Below, in pieces: positions 41,753-50,111 of a stretch of DNA of 64,000 bases (the stretch's first letter is position 1; each line of letters starts with the position of its first letter). Origin of the DNA: Mycolicibacterium sp. CBMA 234 (GTDB lineage Bacteria > Actinomycetota > Actinomycetes > Mycobacteriales > Mycobacteriaceae); assembly GCF_009729415.1 (NCBI RefSeq), contig NZ_MPKW01000021.1, positions 1 to 64,000 of the forward strand. Reading direction: 5' to 3'. A program made the position numbers and the translations under genes. The notes beneath the pieces were generated by a model that saw nothing but the letters and a program-made list of their open reading frames with translations, made no database searches and was not told the origin of the DNA.

Positions 41753-42715
41753 ATGACCGATTCGACGTCAAACTTTGCCGATTCACCGGATATTGACGCG
41801 TCGGTGGGAGCCGATGCGTTCTCCGAAATCCTCGACACCGTCCGCCTGCGCGGGCGGGCCGTTGCCCGCTACGCACCGTCGTCCATTCCGTTCAACATCG
41901 CAGTGCGTGGGCAGCGGCTGCTGCACATCGTCGAACGCGGCGACATCCGGTTGCGGGTGAGCGGCGGCGGGCCACCGGTGACCTTGAGCGACGGCGACCT
42001 GGTGCTGCTGGCCCGAGGCGACGCCCACCGGCTGCAGGCAGGGGTAAGCGTGCCGGTCCGAGACCTCGTTGCCGCCGACCGGTATGCCGACGAAGCTGAA
42101 CTGCCGCAACCGGATTCGCCGCGGTGGGTGACCGGGACGTTCGCGGTCGACGAGGCGGCCGCTGATCCGCTGTTATCGGTGCTGCCCGCGGCCATCGTGG
42201 TATCGGGGCGCGGCGCGGACCGCGAATGGCTCGAAGTCAGCCTGAGTCTGCTGGTGGCAGAGGTCGCCGGGCCCCGGCCCGGGTCTGCGGTGATGATCTC
42301 GCGCATCTTGGACCTGCTGTTCATCCACACCTTGCGGGCCTGGTCTCGGGACGCCTCAGCGCCGTCGGGATGGCTGACCGCGGCATTGGATCCGGTTCTG
42401 GGGCAAGTGCTTTCGGCTATTCACCAAGATTTGAGGCGGCAGTGGTCGGTCGCAGAGCTGGCCGCGATGGCCAACCTGTCGCGAACCGCCTTCGCCGAAC
42501 GCTTCGCCCGCCTGCTGGGTCGGCCGCCGGCCGGATACCTCACCGACCGGCGGCTGGACCGGGCCGCGTACTTATTGCGAACGGACGCGGCGTCGGTGGC
42601 CGCGATCGCCAGGGACGTGGGCTACGCCTCCGAGGCCGGGTTCAGCCGCGCCTTCAGCAGGCGATACGGCGCTCCGCCGTTGCGCTGGCGGAACACTGCG
42701 GGTCGCGCCGGCTGA
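41753..42715 (+). CDS. AraC-family regulator with cupin sensor domain
   Basis: From ATG 41753 the protein is 320 residues. The N-terminal cupin-like domain (about 15-190, with LLHIVERGDIRLRVSGGGPPVTLSDGDLVLL) is the Cupin_6/AraC-binding type. Two helix-turn-helix units (about 220-315) include WSVAELAAMANLSRTAFAERFARLLGRPPAGYL and AAIARDVGYASEAGFSRAFSRRYG. GAGG lies about 9 nt before the ATG; a TTG 21 nt upstream is less likely. It is divergent from the alpha/beta hydrolase, its likely target. Confidence 0.88.
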   Translation: MTDSTSNFADSPDIDASVGADAFSEILDTVRLRGRAVARYAPSSIPFNIAVRGQRLLHIVERGDIRLRVSGGGPPVTLSDGDLVLLARGDAHRLQAGVSVPVRDLVAADRYADEAELPQPDSPRWVTGTFAVDEAAADPLLSVLPAAIVVSGRGADREWLEVSLSLLVAEVAGPRPGSAVMISRILDLLFIHTLRAWSRDASAPSGWLTAALDPVLGQVLSAIHQDLRRQWSVAELAAMANLSRTAFAERFARLLGRPPAGYLTDRRLDRAAYLLRTDAASVAAIARDVGYASEAGFSRAFSRRYGAPPLRWRNTAGRAG

Positions 42716-42803
42716 TCTCAGCAGCCCGCCGAACCTGGCTGCACGACGATTTTCGGGCAGATTTTCCGCCGCCAAGTCAGTTTCGCGAACGCCCCGCCGC
42801 GAA

Positions 42804-42862
42804 TGTGCCGCTAGCGCGCCCAACCTGTCGGATCCGCGATCTGTGTGCACGCTCGCGGCACA
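42804..42862. repeat. Inverted repeat in the gap after the AraC gene
   Basis: TGTGCCGCTAGCG (42804-42816) pairs with CGCTCGCGGCACA (42850-42862) at 12 of 13 positions, with a 33-nt loop. It lies in the 250-bp gap 42716-42965, which shows no gene otherwise; it may terminate the AraC gene. Confidence 0.4.
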
Positions 42863-42965
42863 ACCCGGCGCCCAGAACTTGGGATCGGTAGCCGCGGGGC
42901 GCCGGTGTGATTGCTCCAACGACGCCGATCAGCGAGCGTCCGAGAAACCTGAGGAAGGAATCACC

Positions 42966-43253
42966 ATGAAGCTCCCCGCCGCCATCGAACAGCACGTCAA
43001 CCGCTTCGATCGTCAGCAGAGCCTGTACATCGCGATCAGCACCGGCCTGCTGGCCTTCTGGTCGGGCTACCGCGTCGTCTGGTCGCTGTACCTGACCTTC
43101 GCCTACAACTTCCTGTTCGGGTCGCTGGTCTTCCAGATCGCCCTCTGGGGAGTCATCGGCGTTGTGGCCGCAGTGGCCTCGCTGGCCTTTTACAACCGCT
43201 ACCGCACCGCCGACCAGCCCGGCACTCAGCCGAACAGCGTCGAACCCCAGTAG
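42966..43253 (+). CDS. Small two-helix membrane protein
   Basis: The 95-residue protein starts at ATG 42966, with GAGGAAGG 6 nt upstream. A polar N-terminal segment precedes two hydrophobic helices (about 21-50 and 51-80), and the tail is hydrophilic (RTADQPGTQPNSVEPQ). It is convergent with efeB and overlaps its 3' end by 28 bp. I do not recognise the family; no link to iron transport is shown. Confidence 0.65.
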   Translation: MKLPAAIEQHVNRFDRQQSLYIAISTGLLAFWSGYRVVWSLYLTFAYNFLFGSLVFQIALWGVIGVVAAVASLAFYNRYRTADQPGTQPNSVEPQ

Positions 43254-44539
43254 TCCGACGAACCATCACGCACACCCGGCGGGCAGGCGAAGATGCCGCT
43301 GCCGGTGTGCGTGATGTATTCGTTCAGGGCATCGCTCATCGACAGCGAGGTCTGCATCGGAATGAACGACTCGGCCGGGTTGCGGACGAATGCGATGAAG
43401 AACAGCCCGGCATCCAGATGGCCGAAACCGTCTGAGCCATCGGTGAAGTTATAGCCCCGGCGCAGAATCTCAGCGCCTTTGTTGGCCTCCGGCGACGCCA
43501 GGCGGACGTGCGCGTCGACGTCGATCATCGGCGCACCGTCGGCGCCCTTGCTGTCGAAATCCAGCGGTGTGAACTCGTCGGTGTAGCCGTTGGGAGCGCC
43601 GTTGCCCTTCTGCCGGCCGATGACCCGCTCCTGCTCCAACAGCGTTGTGCGGTCCCAGGATTCGATCAGCATGCGGATGCGTCGGCTGATCAGATATGAG
43701 CCGCCGGTCATCCAGGCGGGACCGTCGCCATCGCCGACCCAGACGTGCTTGTCGATCGCGGTGGTGTCCTCAGCCTTGAGGTTGTTCGTTCCGTCCTTGA
43801 ACCCGAACAGGTTTCGTGGGGTGGACTGGTTGCGGGTGGTCGACGAGGTCCGCCCGAACCCGAGCTGCGAGTACCGCACCGCGACGGTGCCGAAGCCCAC
43901 CCGGGCCAGGTTGCGGATGGCGTGCACCGCGACCTGCGGGTCGTTGGCGCAGGCCTGCACGACGATGTCGCCGCCGCAGCGCGCGGGGTCAAGCTTTTCG
44001 TTGCGGAACTTGGGCAGGTCGACCAGATGCGCTGGGCGCTGGGCGTCGATGCCGAACCGATCCTTGCCGTCCTTGCGGAAGAAGCTGGGCCCGAAACCGA
44101 TGGTCACGGTCAGCGCAGAGGCCGAAAGACCAAGGGCCTCACCGGTATCCGTCGGTGGTGCGTAGGGGTTGCCCCCGAGGGCTCCGTCGGCGACCGCCTC
44201 ATGGCCGAGCGTCATCCGCTCGGCCATGTCGGTCCACTGCTTGAGCATCGCGATGACGTCGGCCCGCTTGTCCGTCGTGACGTCGAAGGTCGCGAAGTGC
44301 ATGCGGTCCTGCGCGGCGGTGACGATGCCGGCTTGGTGCGAGCCGCGGAAGGGCACGGGTTTGTGCAGCTCGTCGTCGACCGCTGCGGCGGACGACCGGC
44401 CGGCGAGCGCGCCCGTGGTGGCCGCGCCGACCACTGCGGCCGTCACCCCGGCCGCGCCGAACAGCCTGCGCCGGCTGATTCCGCCCGACGGGCTGGAGTC
44501 ACTCGGCGCGGGCTGGGACTCAACGCTTGGCGATGACAC
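43226..44539 (-). CDS. efeB: Deferrochelatase/peroxidase EfeB (DyP-type, Tat-exported)
   Basis: EfeB is the periplasmic haem peroxidase of the EfeUOB ferrous-iron importer. From GTG 44539 it is 437 residues. A twin-arginine signal (SRRRLFGAAG) precedes a hydrophobic stretch. The DyP GxxDG motif is GFKDGTNN, and the proximal haem His is in DVDAHVRLASPEAN. GTG 44539 has GAGG 6 nt upstream; GTG 44551 is a four-codon longer option. The start overlaps the end of efeO by 20 bp. Last gene of the operon. Confidence 0.92.
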   Translation of the reverse strand: MSSPSVESQPAPSDSSPSGGISRRRLFGAAGVTAAVVGAATTGALAGRSSAAAVDDELHKPVPFRGSHQAGIVTAAQDRMHFATFDVTTDKRADVIAMLKQWTDMAERMTLGHEAVADGALGGNPYAPPTDTGEALGLSASALTVTIGFGPSFFRKDGKDRFGIDAQRPAHLVDLPKFRNEKLDPARCGGDIVVQACANDPQVAVHAIRNLARVGFGTVAVRYSQLGFGRTSSTTRNQSTPRNLFGFKDGTNNLKAEDTTAIDKHVWVGDGDGPAWMTGGSYLISRRIRMLIESWDRTTLLEQERVIGRQKGNGAPNGYTDEFTPLDFDSKGADGAPMIDVDAHVRLASPEANKGAEILRRGYNFTDGSDGFGHLDAGLFFIAFVRNPAESFIPMQTSLSMSDALNEYITHTGSGIFACPPGVRDGSSDYWGSTLFG

Positions 44540-45683
44540 CCTGGACCTCACTCACTTCGGCGCTCAACGCATCGAGGGCGCGTGAAAGTTCTTGTCGCTG
44601 CGGCTGAGTCACCTTGTCGTAGGTCACGAAGCCGTCGCCCTGGCGGTATTGGTCCAGCAGCTTCTGGACGTTGGCGAACGCCGTATCGACGCGTTTACCG
44701 AGGTCGGGGTTGCGCTCGTCGAGGATCGGCCGCACCGAACCGACGGCAATGCGGGAGCCTTCGACGTTGGCCTGGAAGTCCCACAGGTCGGTGTGGCTGA
44801 AGATGTCTTCCTCACCGGTGATCTTGTTCTTGCCGATCTCGTCCAGCAGGCTCTGGGCACCACCGGCGATCTTGGTGGAGTCGACGATCCACTGCGGGTC
44901 CTTGACCCCGGCGTCGAGTTCCTTGACGTCGGCGAGTAACTGATCGGCCACCGCGGCGCTGTCGGGCTGCAGGCCGGTGACCCACAGTTCCTTCTCCAAG
45001 CGGTGGAAGCCGGTCCACTTGTCACCGGGACGCAGGTCGGCTTCGCGCAGGTCGATCCGCGGGTCCAATTCGTTCGGGAACGATTCGCCGACCGGTTCGA
45101 TGCGCTCGTAGTAGGTACGCGCCTTGGGGTAGAGCGCCTTGGCGCCCGCGACGTCACCCTTCTTGATCGCCGAGACAAAGGCCTCGGTGACCGTCACCAG
45201 CTCGGTCGTCTGGCTGGTGACGTACTTCTTGTAGCTGTCGGCGGCTTCCTTGAACTTGCCCGAGTCGTCGACTTTCACGGCATCGCCGGTGACGGTGAAG
45301 TCGGCGCGGATGCCGTCGCCGACCATGCCGGGCTTGCACGCGGTGGTGTACTTGCCCGGCTCGGGCAGCTGCACGATCAGCTTGCGCTGCAGGCCGGGGG
45401 AGACGTTCTCGATCTCGCCCATCACTCGGTCGCCGGCGCTGTAGACGTAGAACTCGGTGACCTTGCTGCCGTTGTTGGTGACGACAAACGTGCTCTGGCC
45501 GGTCTTGGCCGACGTCGCTGACAGTTGGCAGCCATCGTCGGTCGCGGTCACGGTGATGTCACCCGCCGCGGATTTGCCGTCCTCGGCCGACTTGGAAGTG
45601 CACGCCGAGACGGCGGTCAGGCCGGCCAGCAGCGCTGCGGTAGCGGCCAGGCCGGTCTTGACGTTCAGGGCAGCGAGATTCAC
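44520..45683 (-). CDS. efeO: EfeO, cupredoxin-M75 iron-uptake lipoprotein
   Basis: From GTG 45683 the protein is 387 residues. A signal peptide ends in lipobox LTAVSAC. The N-terminal cupredoxin-like domain (about 35-130, ITVTATDDGCQLS) is followed by the M75 peptidase-like domain (about 145-387) with the metal-binding HxxE in WTGFHRLEKELW. EfeO is thought to bind or oxidise Fe(II) and pass it to EfeU. It overlaps efeU by 4 bp (GTGA) and efeB by 20 bp. Confidence 0.92.
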   Translation of the reverse strand: MNLAALNVKTGLAATAALLAGLTAVSACTSKSAEDGKSAAGDITVTATDDGCQLSATSAKTGQSTFVVTNNGSKVTEFYVYSAGDRVMGEIENVSPGLQRKLIVQLPEPGKYTTACKPGMVGDGIRADFTVTGDAVKVDDSGKFKEAADSYKKYVTSQTTELVTVTEAFVSAIKKGDVAGAKALYPKARTYYERIEPVGESFPNELDPRIDLREADLRPGDKWTGFHRLEKELWVTGLQPDSAAVADQLLADVKELDAGVKDPQWIVDSTKIAGGAQSLLDEIGKNKITGEEDIFSHTDLWDFQANVEGSRIAVGSVRPILDERNPDLGKRVDTAFANVQKLLDQYRQGDGFVTYDKVTQPQRQELSRALDALSAEVSEVQGVIAKR

Positions 45684-46576
45684 GAAGCGGACCTTTCGAG
45701 GGGGACAGCGGGAGAAGGCTTGGCTGCGACAGGTCGCAGGAACAGCGTCAAGACGATCAACAGGTAGGCCAGCCAGCAGGTGAACTGCAGGACCGACGGG
45801 GTGGGGCTGACATTGAAGACGCCCACGATCACCTGGCCGTACCACGATGACCAGTTGAAGGCGCCGGTCAGATCGAAGGCCCTGGTACTCAGGAAGGGGA
45901 GCCAGCCGACGGTCTGCAGCGCGTGGATCGCGTAGGCCAGGATGCCTGCGGCGACGACGACCAGGAAGGCGCCGGTGTACTTGAAGAACTTGGCCAGGTT
46001 GATCCGCACTGCGCCGGCGTACATCCCGTAGGCGACCGCGATGGCGATCAGCAGGCCGATGACCAGTCCGGTCAGCGGCCAGGCCGTTTCGGCGTTGGCG
46101 TAACCGACCATGAACAGCGCCGTCTCGACGCCTTCGCGCCCGACGGCCAGGAAGGCCAGGGTGGCGACGGCCCAGCCGCCCGATTCCAGGGCGCGGGCCA
46201 TGTCGCCGCGCAGTTCACCGGAGATCGAGGCGGCAGCCTTCTTCATCCACAGCACCATGGTGGTGACGATGATCACCGCCACCAGCGATGCGACGCCGGC
46301 GATGGCCTCGGCCGCGAGTCCGGAGATGGTGCTCTCGCTGAGTTGGATGGTCAGGAACACTCCGACGGTCATCGCGATGGCACCGGCCACGCCGACCCAG
46401 ACCCACTTCAGGGCGTCGCGTCGGTCGGACTTGACCAAGAATGCGATGAGAATCGTGACGACAATCGCAGTTTCGAGGCCTTCGCGGAGGCCGATCAGCA
46501 AGCTGCCAAACAGCTGTGAGGAGACACCGGGGCCGGCAGCCATCAGCGATGTCGAGACCGCGAAAGGTGTGGTCAT
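45680..46576 (-). CDS. efeU: EfeU, ferrous iron permease (FTR1 family)
   Basis: Seven-helix iron permease, 298 residues from ATG 46576, with AAGGA 6 nt upstream. Both RExxE iron-binding motifs are present: LREGLETAIV near residue 30 and GREGVETALF near 145. First gene of efeUOB. A candidate IdeR box lies about 50-70 bp upstream. The operon sits between mazG and lpqU, which I remember as adjacent in M. tuberculosis. Confidence 0.93.
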   Translation of the reverse strand: MTTPFAVSTSLMAAGPGVSSQLFGSLLIGLREGLETAIVVTILIAFLVKSDRRDALKWVWVGVAGAIAMTVGVFLTIQLSESTISGLAAEAIAGVASLVAVIIVTTMVLWMKKAAASISGELRGDMARALESGGWAVATLAFLAVGREGVETALFMVGYANAETAWPLTGLVIGLLIAIAVAYGMYAGAVRINLAKFFKYTGAFLVVVAAGILAYAIHALQTVGWLPFLSTRAFDLTGAFNWSSWYGQVIVGVFNVSPTPSVLQFTCWLAYLLIVLTLFLRPVAAKPSPAVPLERSAS

Positions 46577-46626
46577 CCGCAATCCTTAAGTAAACTAAAC
46601 GGCAGCAAAGGGTTGCCTTGCCAAAG

Positions 46627-46645
46627 CAAGGTAAGCCCACCTTAA
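46627..46645 (-). promoter_or_regulatory. Candidate IdeR/iron box upstream of efeUOB
   Basis: On the minus strand TTAAGGTGGGCTTACCTTG matches the IdeR consensus TTAGGTTAGGCTAACCTAA at 13 of 19 positions. An overlapping imperfect palindrome TTGCCTTGC/GCAAGGTAA adjoins it. Position and target support iron-dependent repression of efeU; the match is moderate. Confidence 0.55.
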
Positions 46646-46772
46646 CAGCCACTCGACAGCTACCCTCTAGCTCCGCCTCAGAAAGATCGCGCAGCGGGAA
46701 GCACTCAGCCGGGCATGCGACGATGGCGGGACGACGAATACGTCGAAAATCTTTGTAGCTGGGGGAGTACCG

Positions 46773-47501
46773 GTGTTGCGAGCGCGTTGGCTGCGGGCGA
46801 GCGCTGTCGTCGCCGCGACAGCGCTCCTGATGGCTTCGAGCTGCTCATTTCAACCCGGCTACCTGCGCGGAGTGCCGCCGCCGGCGGGGCCTGCGGTGCC
46901 CCCGATCAACACCCACGTCAAGGGCCGGGGCGCCGATCAGCTGCACGAGTGGGCCGAGAAGCTCGCGCCGTCGACGGGCATCCCGGTGCTGGCGCTGGAG
47001 GCGTACGGCTACGCGGCGCGGGTGGCTGAGGTGGAGAACCCCAAGTGCCACATCGCGTGGACGACGCTCGCCGGCATCGGCATGGTGGAAAGTCATCACG
47101 GCACGTACCGGGGCGCGACCATCGCGCCGAACGGCGACGTCACACCTCCGATCCGCGGCGTGCCACTCGACGGAACCATGAACAACATGCGGATTTCGGA
47201 CTCCGACCTCGGCAGCATGGACAGCGACAGCGCCGTCGACCGCGCGATGGGGCCCATGCAGTTCATTCCGGACACCTGGCGGTTGTACGGGGTCGACGCC
47301 AACAACACCGGCTTCGCCAGCCCCGACAACATCGACGACGCAGCGCTGTCGGCCGCCGGTTACCTCTGCTATCGCGGCAAGGACCTGTCCAGCCCGCACG
47401 GCTGGATGGATGCCCTGCACGCCTACAACATGTCCGACGACTACGCCCGCGCCGTGCGTGACTGGGCGACGGCGTACGCCAACGGGCGCCAGCAGCGGTA
47501 A
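46773..47501 (+). CDS. lpqU: Lipoprotein LpqU, lytic-transglycosylase-like
   Basis: The 242-residue precursor starts at GTG 46773, with GGGGGAG 5 nt upstream. A signal ends in lipobox MASSC. The mature part is a soluble-lytic-transglycosylase-like domain (about 50-235) with the catalytic-Glu segment GIGMVESHHG and the GPMQFIPDTWRLYG motif. It probably cleaves peptidoglycan glycan strands at the membrane. Position before eno matches Rv1022-Rv1023. Confidence 0.9.
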   Translation: MLRARWLRASAVVAATALLMASSCSFQPGYLRGVPPPAGPAVPPINTHVKGRGADQLHEWAEKLAPSTGIPVLALEAYGYAARVAEVENPKCHIAWTTLAGIGMVESHHGTYRGATIAPNGDVTPPIRGVPLDGTMNNMRISDSDLGSMDSDSAVDRAMGPMQFIPDTWRLYGVDANNTGFASPDNIDDAALSAAGYLCYRGKDLSSPHGWMDALHAYNMSDDYARAVRDWATAYANGRQQR

Positions 47502-47575
47502 CTCGCGGGCAGCGATCCCCGGCGAGAAATCTGGCTCTAGGTTCACGCTGACGCACTTCTACTCGCGGCACCGTT

Positions 47576-47581
47576 TACGCT
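47576..47581 (+). promoter_or_regulatory. Candidate -10 box for eno
   Basis: TACGCT fits TANNNT 42 nt before GTG 47624; a second candidate TAGGTT is at 47538-47543. Neither has a clear -35. The gene has a normal leader with AGGGAG. Confidence 0.35.
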
Positions 47582-47623
47582 GATGGGCGTTCGCACGAGT
47601 CCGTGACGCAAAGGGAGACCCAA

Positions 47624-48913
47624 GTGCCAATCATCGAACAGGTCGGAGCCCGCGAGATTCTCGATTCCCGGGGTAACCCGACGGTCGAGGTCGAGGTCGC
47701 TCTGACCGATGGAACGTTCGCCCGCGCGGCAGTGCCGTCGGGTGCGTCCACCGGTGAGCACGAGGCTGTCGAGCTGCGCGACGGTGGCGCCCGCTACCTG
47801 GGCAAGGGCGTCGAGAAGGCCGTCGAGGCCGTGCTCGACGAGATTGCGCCCGCAGTCATCGGCCAGGCCGCCGACGACCAGCGCATCATCGACCAGGCCC
47901 TGCTGGACCTGGACGGCACGCCGGACAAGTCGCGTCTTGGCGCCAACTCCATCCTCGGCGTCTCCCTGGCTGTGGCCAAGGCTGCCGCCGACTCGGCCGG
48001 CCTGCCGCTGTTCCGCTACCTCGGCGGCCCGAACGCCCACATCCTGCCGGTGCCGATGATGAACATCCTCAACGGTGGCGCGCACGCCGACACGGGCGTC
48101 GACGTCCAGGAGTTCATGGTCGCGCCCATCGGTGCGCCCACCTTCAAGGAATCGCTGCGCTGGGGCGCCGAGGTTTACCACTCGCTCAAGTCCGTGCTCA
48201 AGAAGCAGGGCCTGTCGACCGGCCTCGGTGACGAGGGCGGTTTCGCCCCTGACGTCGCCGGCACGTACGCCGCGCTCGAACTGATCAGCACCGCCATCGA
48301 CGCCACCGGCCTGAAGCTGGGTAGCGACGTGGCCCTGGCCCTGGACGTTGCGGCCACCGAGTTCTACACGGACGGAACGGGTTACGCCTTCGAGAAGCAG
48401 ACCCGCAGCGCCGAGGAGATGGCCAAGTTCTACGCTTCGCTGCTCGATGCCTTCCCGCTGGTGTCCATCGAGGACCCGCTGTCCGAGGACGACTGGGACG
48501 GCTGGGTGGCGCTGACCACCGCGATCGGTGACCGGGTGCAGCTGGTCGGCGACGACCTGTTCGTCACCAACCCGGAGCGGCTGGAAGAGGGCATCGAAAA
48601 GGGTGCCGCCAACGCGCTGCTGGTGAAGGTCAACCAGATCGGCACGCTCACCGAGACTTTGGACGCTGTGGCGCTGGCCCACAACGCCGGCTACAAGTCG
48701 ATGATGAGCCACCGCAGTGGCGAGACCGAAGACACCACCATCGCCGACCTGGCCGTGGCCTGCAGCTGTGGTCAGATCAAGACCGGTGCTCCGGCCCGCA
48801 GCGAGCGCGTGGCTAAGTACAACCAGCTGCTGCGCATCGAGGAGACCCTGGGCGACGCCGGCCGGTACGCCGGCGACCTGGCGTTCCCTCGTTTTGCGGT
48901 GGAGTCCAAGTAG
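47624..48913 (+). CDS. eno: Enolase
   Basis: Interconverts 2-phosphoglycerate and phosphoenolpyruvate. From GTG 47624 it is 429 residues, with AGGGAG 7 nt upstream. It shows AREILDSRGNPTVEVEV at the N-terminus, the acid-base GDEGGFAPDV, metal ligands in ALDVAATEFY and SIEDPLSEDDW, and the SHRSGETEDTTIADL signature. The 7-codon upstream extension to 47603 is not needed. First of the eno-ftsB-DUF501-ppx run. Confidence 0.97.
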   Translation: MPIIEQVGAREILDSRGNPTVEVEVALTDGTFARAAVPSGASTGEHEAVELRDGGARYLGKGVEKAVEAVLDEIAPAVIGQAADDQRIIDQALLDLDGTPDKSRLGANSILGVSLAVAKAAADSAGLPLFRYLGGPNAHILPVPMMNILNGGAHADTGVDVQEFMVAPIGAPTFKESLRWGAEVYHSLKSVLKKQGLSTGLGDEGGFAPDVAGTYAALELISTAIDATGLKLGSDVALALDVAATEFYTDGTGYAFEKQTRSAEEMAKFYASLLDAFPLVSIEDPLSEDDWDGWVALTTAIGDRVQLVGDDLFVTNPERLEEGIEKGAANALLVKVNQIGTLTETLDAVALAHNAGYKSMMSHRSGETEDTTIADLAVACSCGQIKTGAPARSERVAKYNQLLRIEETLGDAGRYAGDLAFPRFAVESK

Positions 48914-48937
48914 TTTCGCGGGTTCTGACCTACCGAT

Positions 48938-49627
48938 ATGGCCGATCCGAAGCGGCGTACTCCCGCCTCTCGCCCCGCCAAACCCGGCGAGGCGAAGCGG
49001 GGGCGTCCCGCCTCGGCCGCGGCCAAGGCGGGTAGCCGTCCCAAGGCCGATCCCCGGCGCAGTCCGGACAACCTGCCGGTACCGGTCACCGAGCCGATTC
49101 GCCAGGCCTATGAGGAGTCGGTTGAGCACCACGCCGAACAGCGGCTGGGCTCTGCGGCGCGGCGGGCGGCGATTCTCGCCGTCGTGGTGTGCATCCTGAC
49201 CCTGACCATCGCCGGGCCGGTACGTACCTATTTCGCGCAGCGGACCGAGATGCAGCAGTTGGCCACGGCCGAGGCCCAATTACGTTCGCAGATCAGCAAT
49301 TTGGAGCAGCAGAAGGTGAAATTGGCCGATCCGGTGTACATTGCCGCGCAGGCCCGCGAGCGGTTGGGTTTCGTGATGCCGGGCGATATTCCGTACCAGG
49401 TGCAGCTGCCCCCCGGCGCGGTGACGGCGCCCGTTGCGCCCGCACCGTCGCCCACGGCCAAGAGCAACCAGCCGTGGTACACCTCGCTGTGGCACACCAT
49501 TGCTGATCAGCCGCACGGCCTGGCACCGGCCCCGGCATTGGCGCCGCCCAGCCCCGACGGCATTCCTGGAACCGACGCGCCGGCCCCGACCGACGTCCCC
49601 GCACCCCAGGCGCCGCCCGGTGGTTAA
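48938..49627 (+). CDS. FtsB/DivIC-type septum formation protein
   Basis: The 229-residue bitopic protein has a basic, Pro/Ala-rich cytoplasmic N-terminus (1-65), a single membrane helix (about 77-97, AILAVVVCILTLTIAGPV), and a periplasmic coiled coil (about 103-135, LATAEAQLRSQISNLEQQKVKL) followed by DPVYIAAQARERLGFVMPGD, the signature of FtsB/DivIC. The Pro-rich C-terminal tail (160-229) is a mycobacterial extension. Matches Rv1024 in position. It overlaps the DUF501 gene by 8 bp. Confidence 0.9.
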   Translation: MADPKRRTPASRPAKPGEAKRGRPASAAAKAGSRPKADPRRSPDNLPVPVTEPIRQAYEESVEHHAEQRLGSAARRAAILAVVVCILTLTIAGPVRTYFAQRTEMQQLATAEAQLRSQISNLEQQKVKLADPVYIAAQARERLGFVMPGDIPYQVQLPPGAVTAPVAPAPSPTAKSNQPWYTSLWHTIADQPHGLAPAPALAPPSPDGIPGTDAPAPTDVPAPQAPPGG

Positions 49628-50111
49628 CGCTGCTGATCTGGAAGCCGTTGCGGCCCAATTGGGTCGGGAACCGCGCGGTGTCCTGGAGATCGCCTACCGC
49701 TGCCCCAATGGCGAACCTGGTGTGGTCAAGACCGCGCCGCGGTTGCCGGACGGAACCCCTTTCCCCACTTTGTATTACCTGACCCATCCGGCGCTGACGG
49801 CCGCTGCCAGTCGGCTGGAGTCGTCGGGTCTGATGCGGGACATGACCGAGCGGCTGCAGGCTTCTGAAGAGTTGGCTGCGGCCTATCTGCGGGCGCACGA
49901 ATCGTTCCTGGCCGAGCGCGACGCGATCGAGTCGCTGGGCACTACCTTCTCGGGCGGCGGCATGCCGGATCGCGTGAAGTGCCTGCACGTCGTCATGGCG
50001 CATTCGTTGGCAAAAGGCCCGGGCGTCAACCCCTTTGGGGACGAGGCGCTGGCGTTGTTGGCCGTCGAACCGGCGATGGCCGGGATTTTGGATCCGAAGG
50101 TGTGGGTGTGA
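49620..50111 (+). CDS. DUF501 family protein
   Basis: From GTG 49620 the product is 163 residues, starting inside the end of the FtsB-like gene. The DUF501 pattern is clear: RGVLEIAYRCPNGEPGVVKTAPRLPDGTPFPTLYYLTHP, a helical middle, and GGGMPDRVKCLHVVMAHSLAKGPGVNPFGDEAL with conserved Cys and His. The fold is unassigned as far as I know. It is always near eno/ftsB/ppx in actinobacteria, hinting at an envelope or phosphate role, but no function can be given. It overlaps ppx by 4 bp. Confidence 0.85.
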   Translation: MVNAADLEAVAAQLGREPRGVLEIAYRCPNGEPGVVKTAPRLPDGTPFPTLYYLTHPALTAAASRLESSGLMRDMTERLQASEELAAAYLRAHESFLAERDAIESLGTTFSGGGMPDRVKCLHVVMAHSLAKGPGVNPFGDEALALLAVEPAMAGILDPKVWV

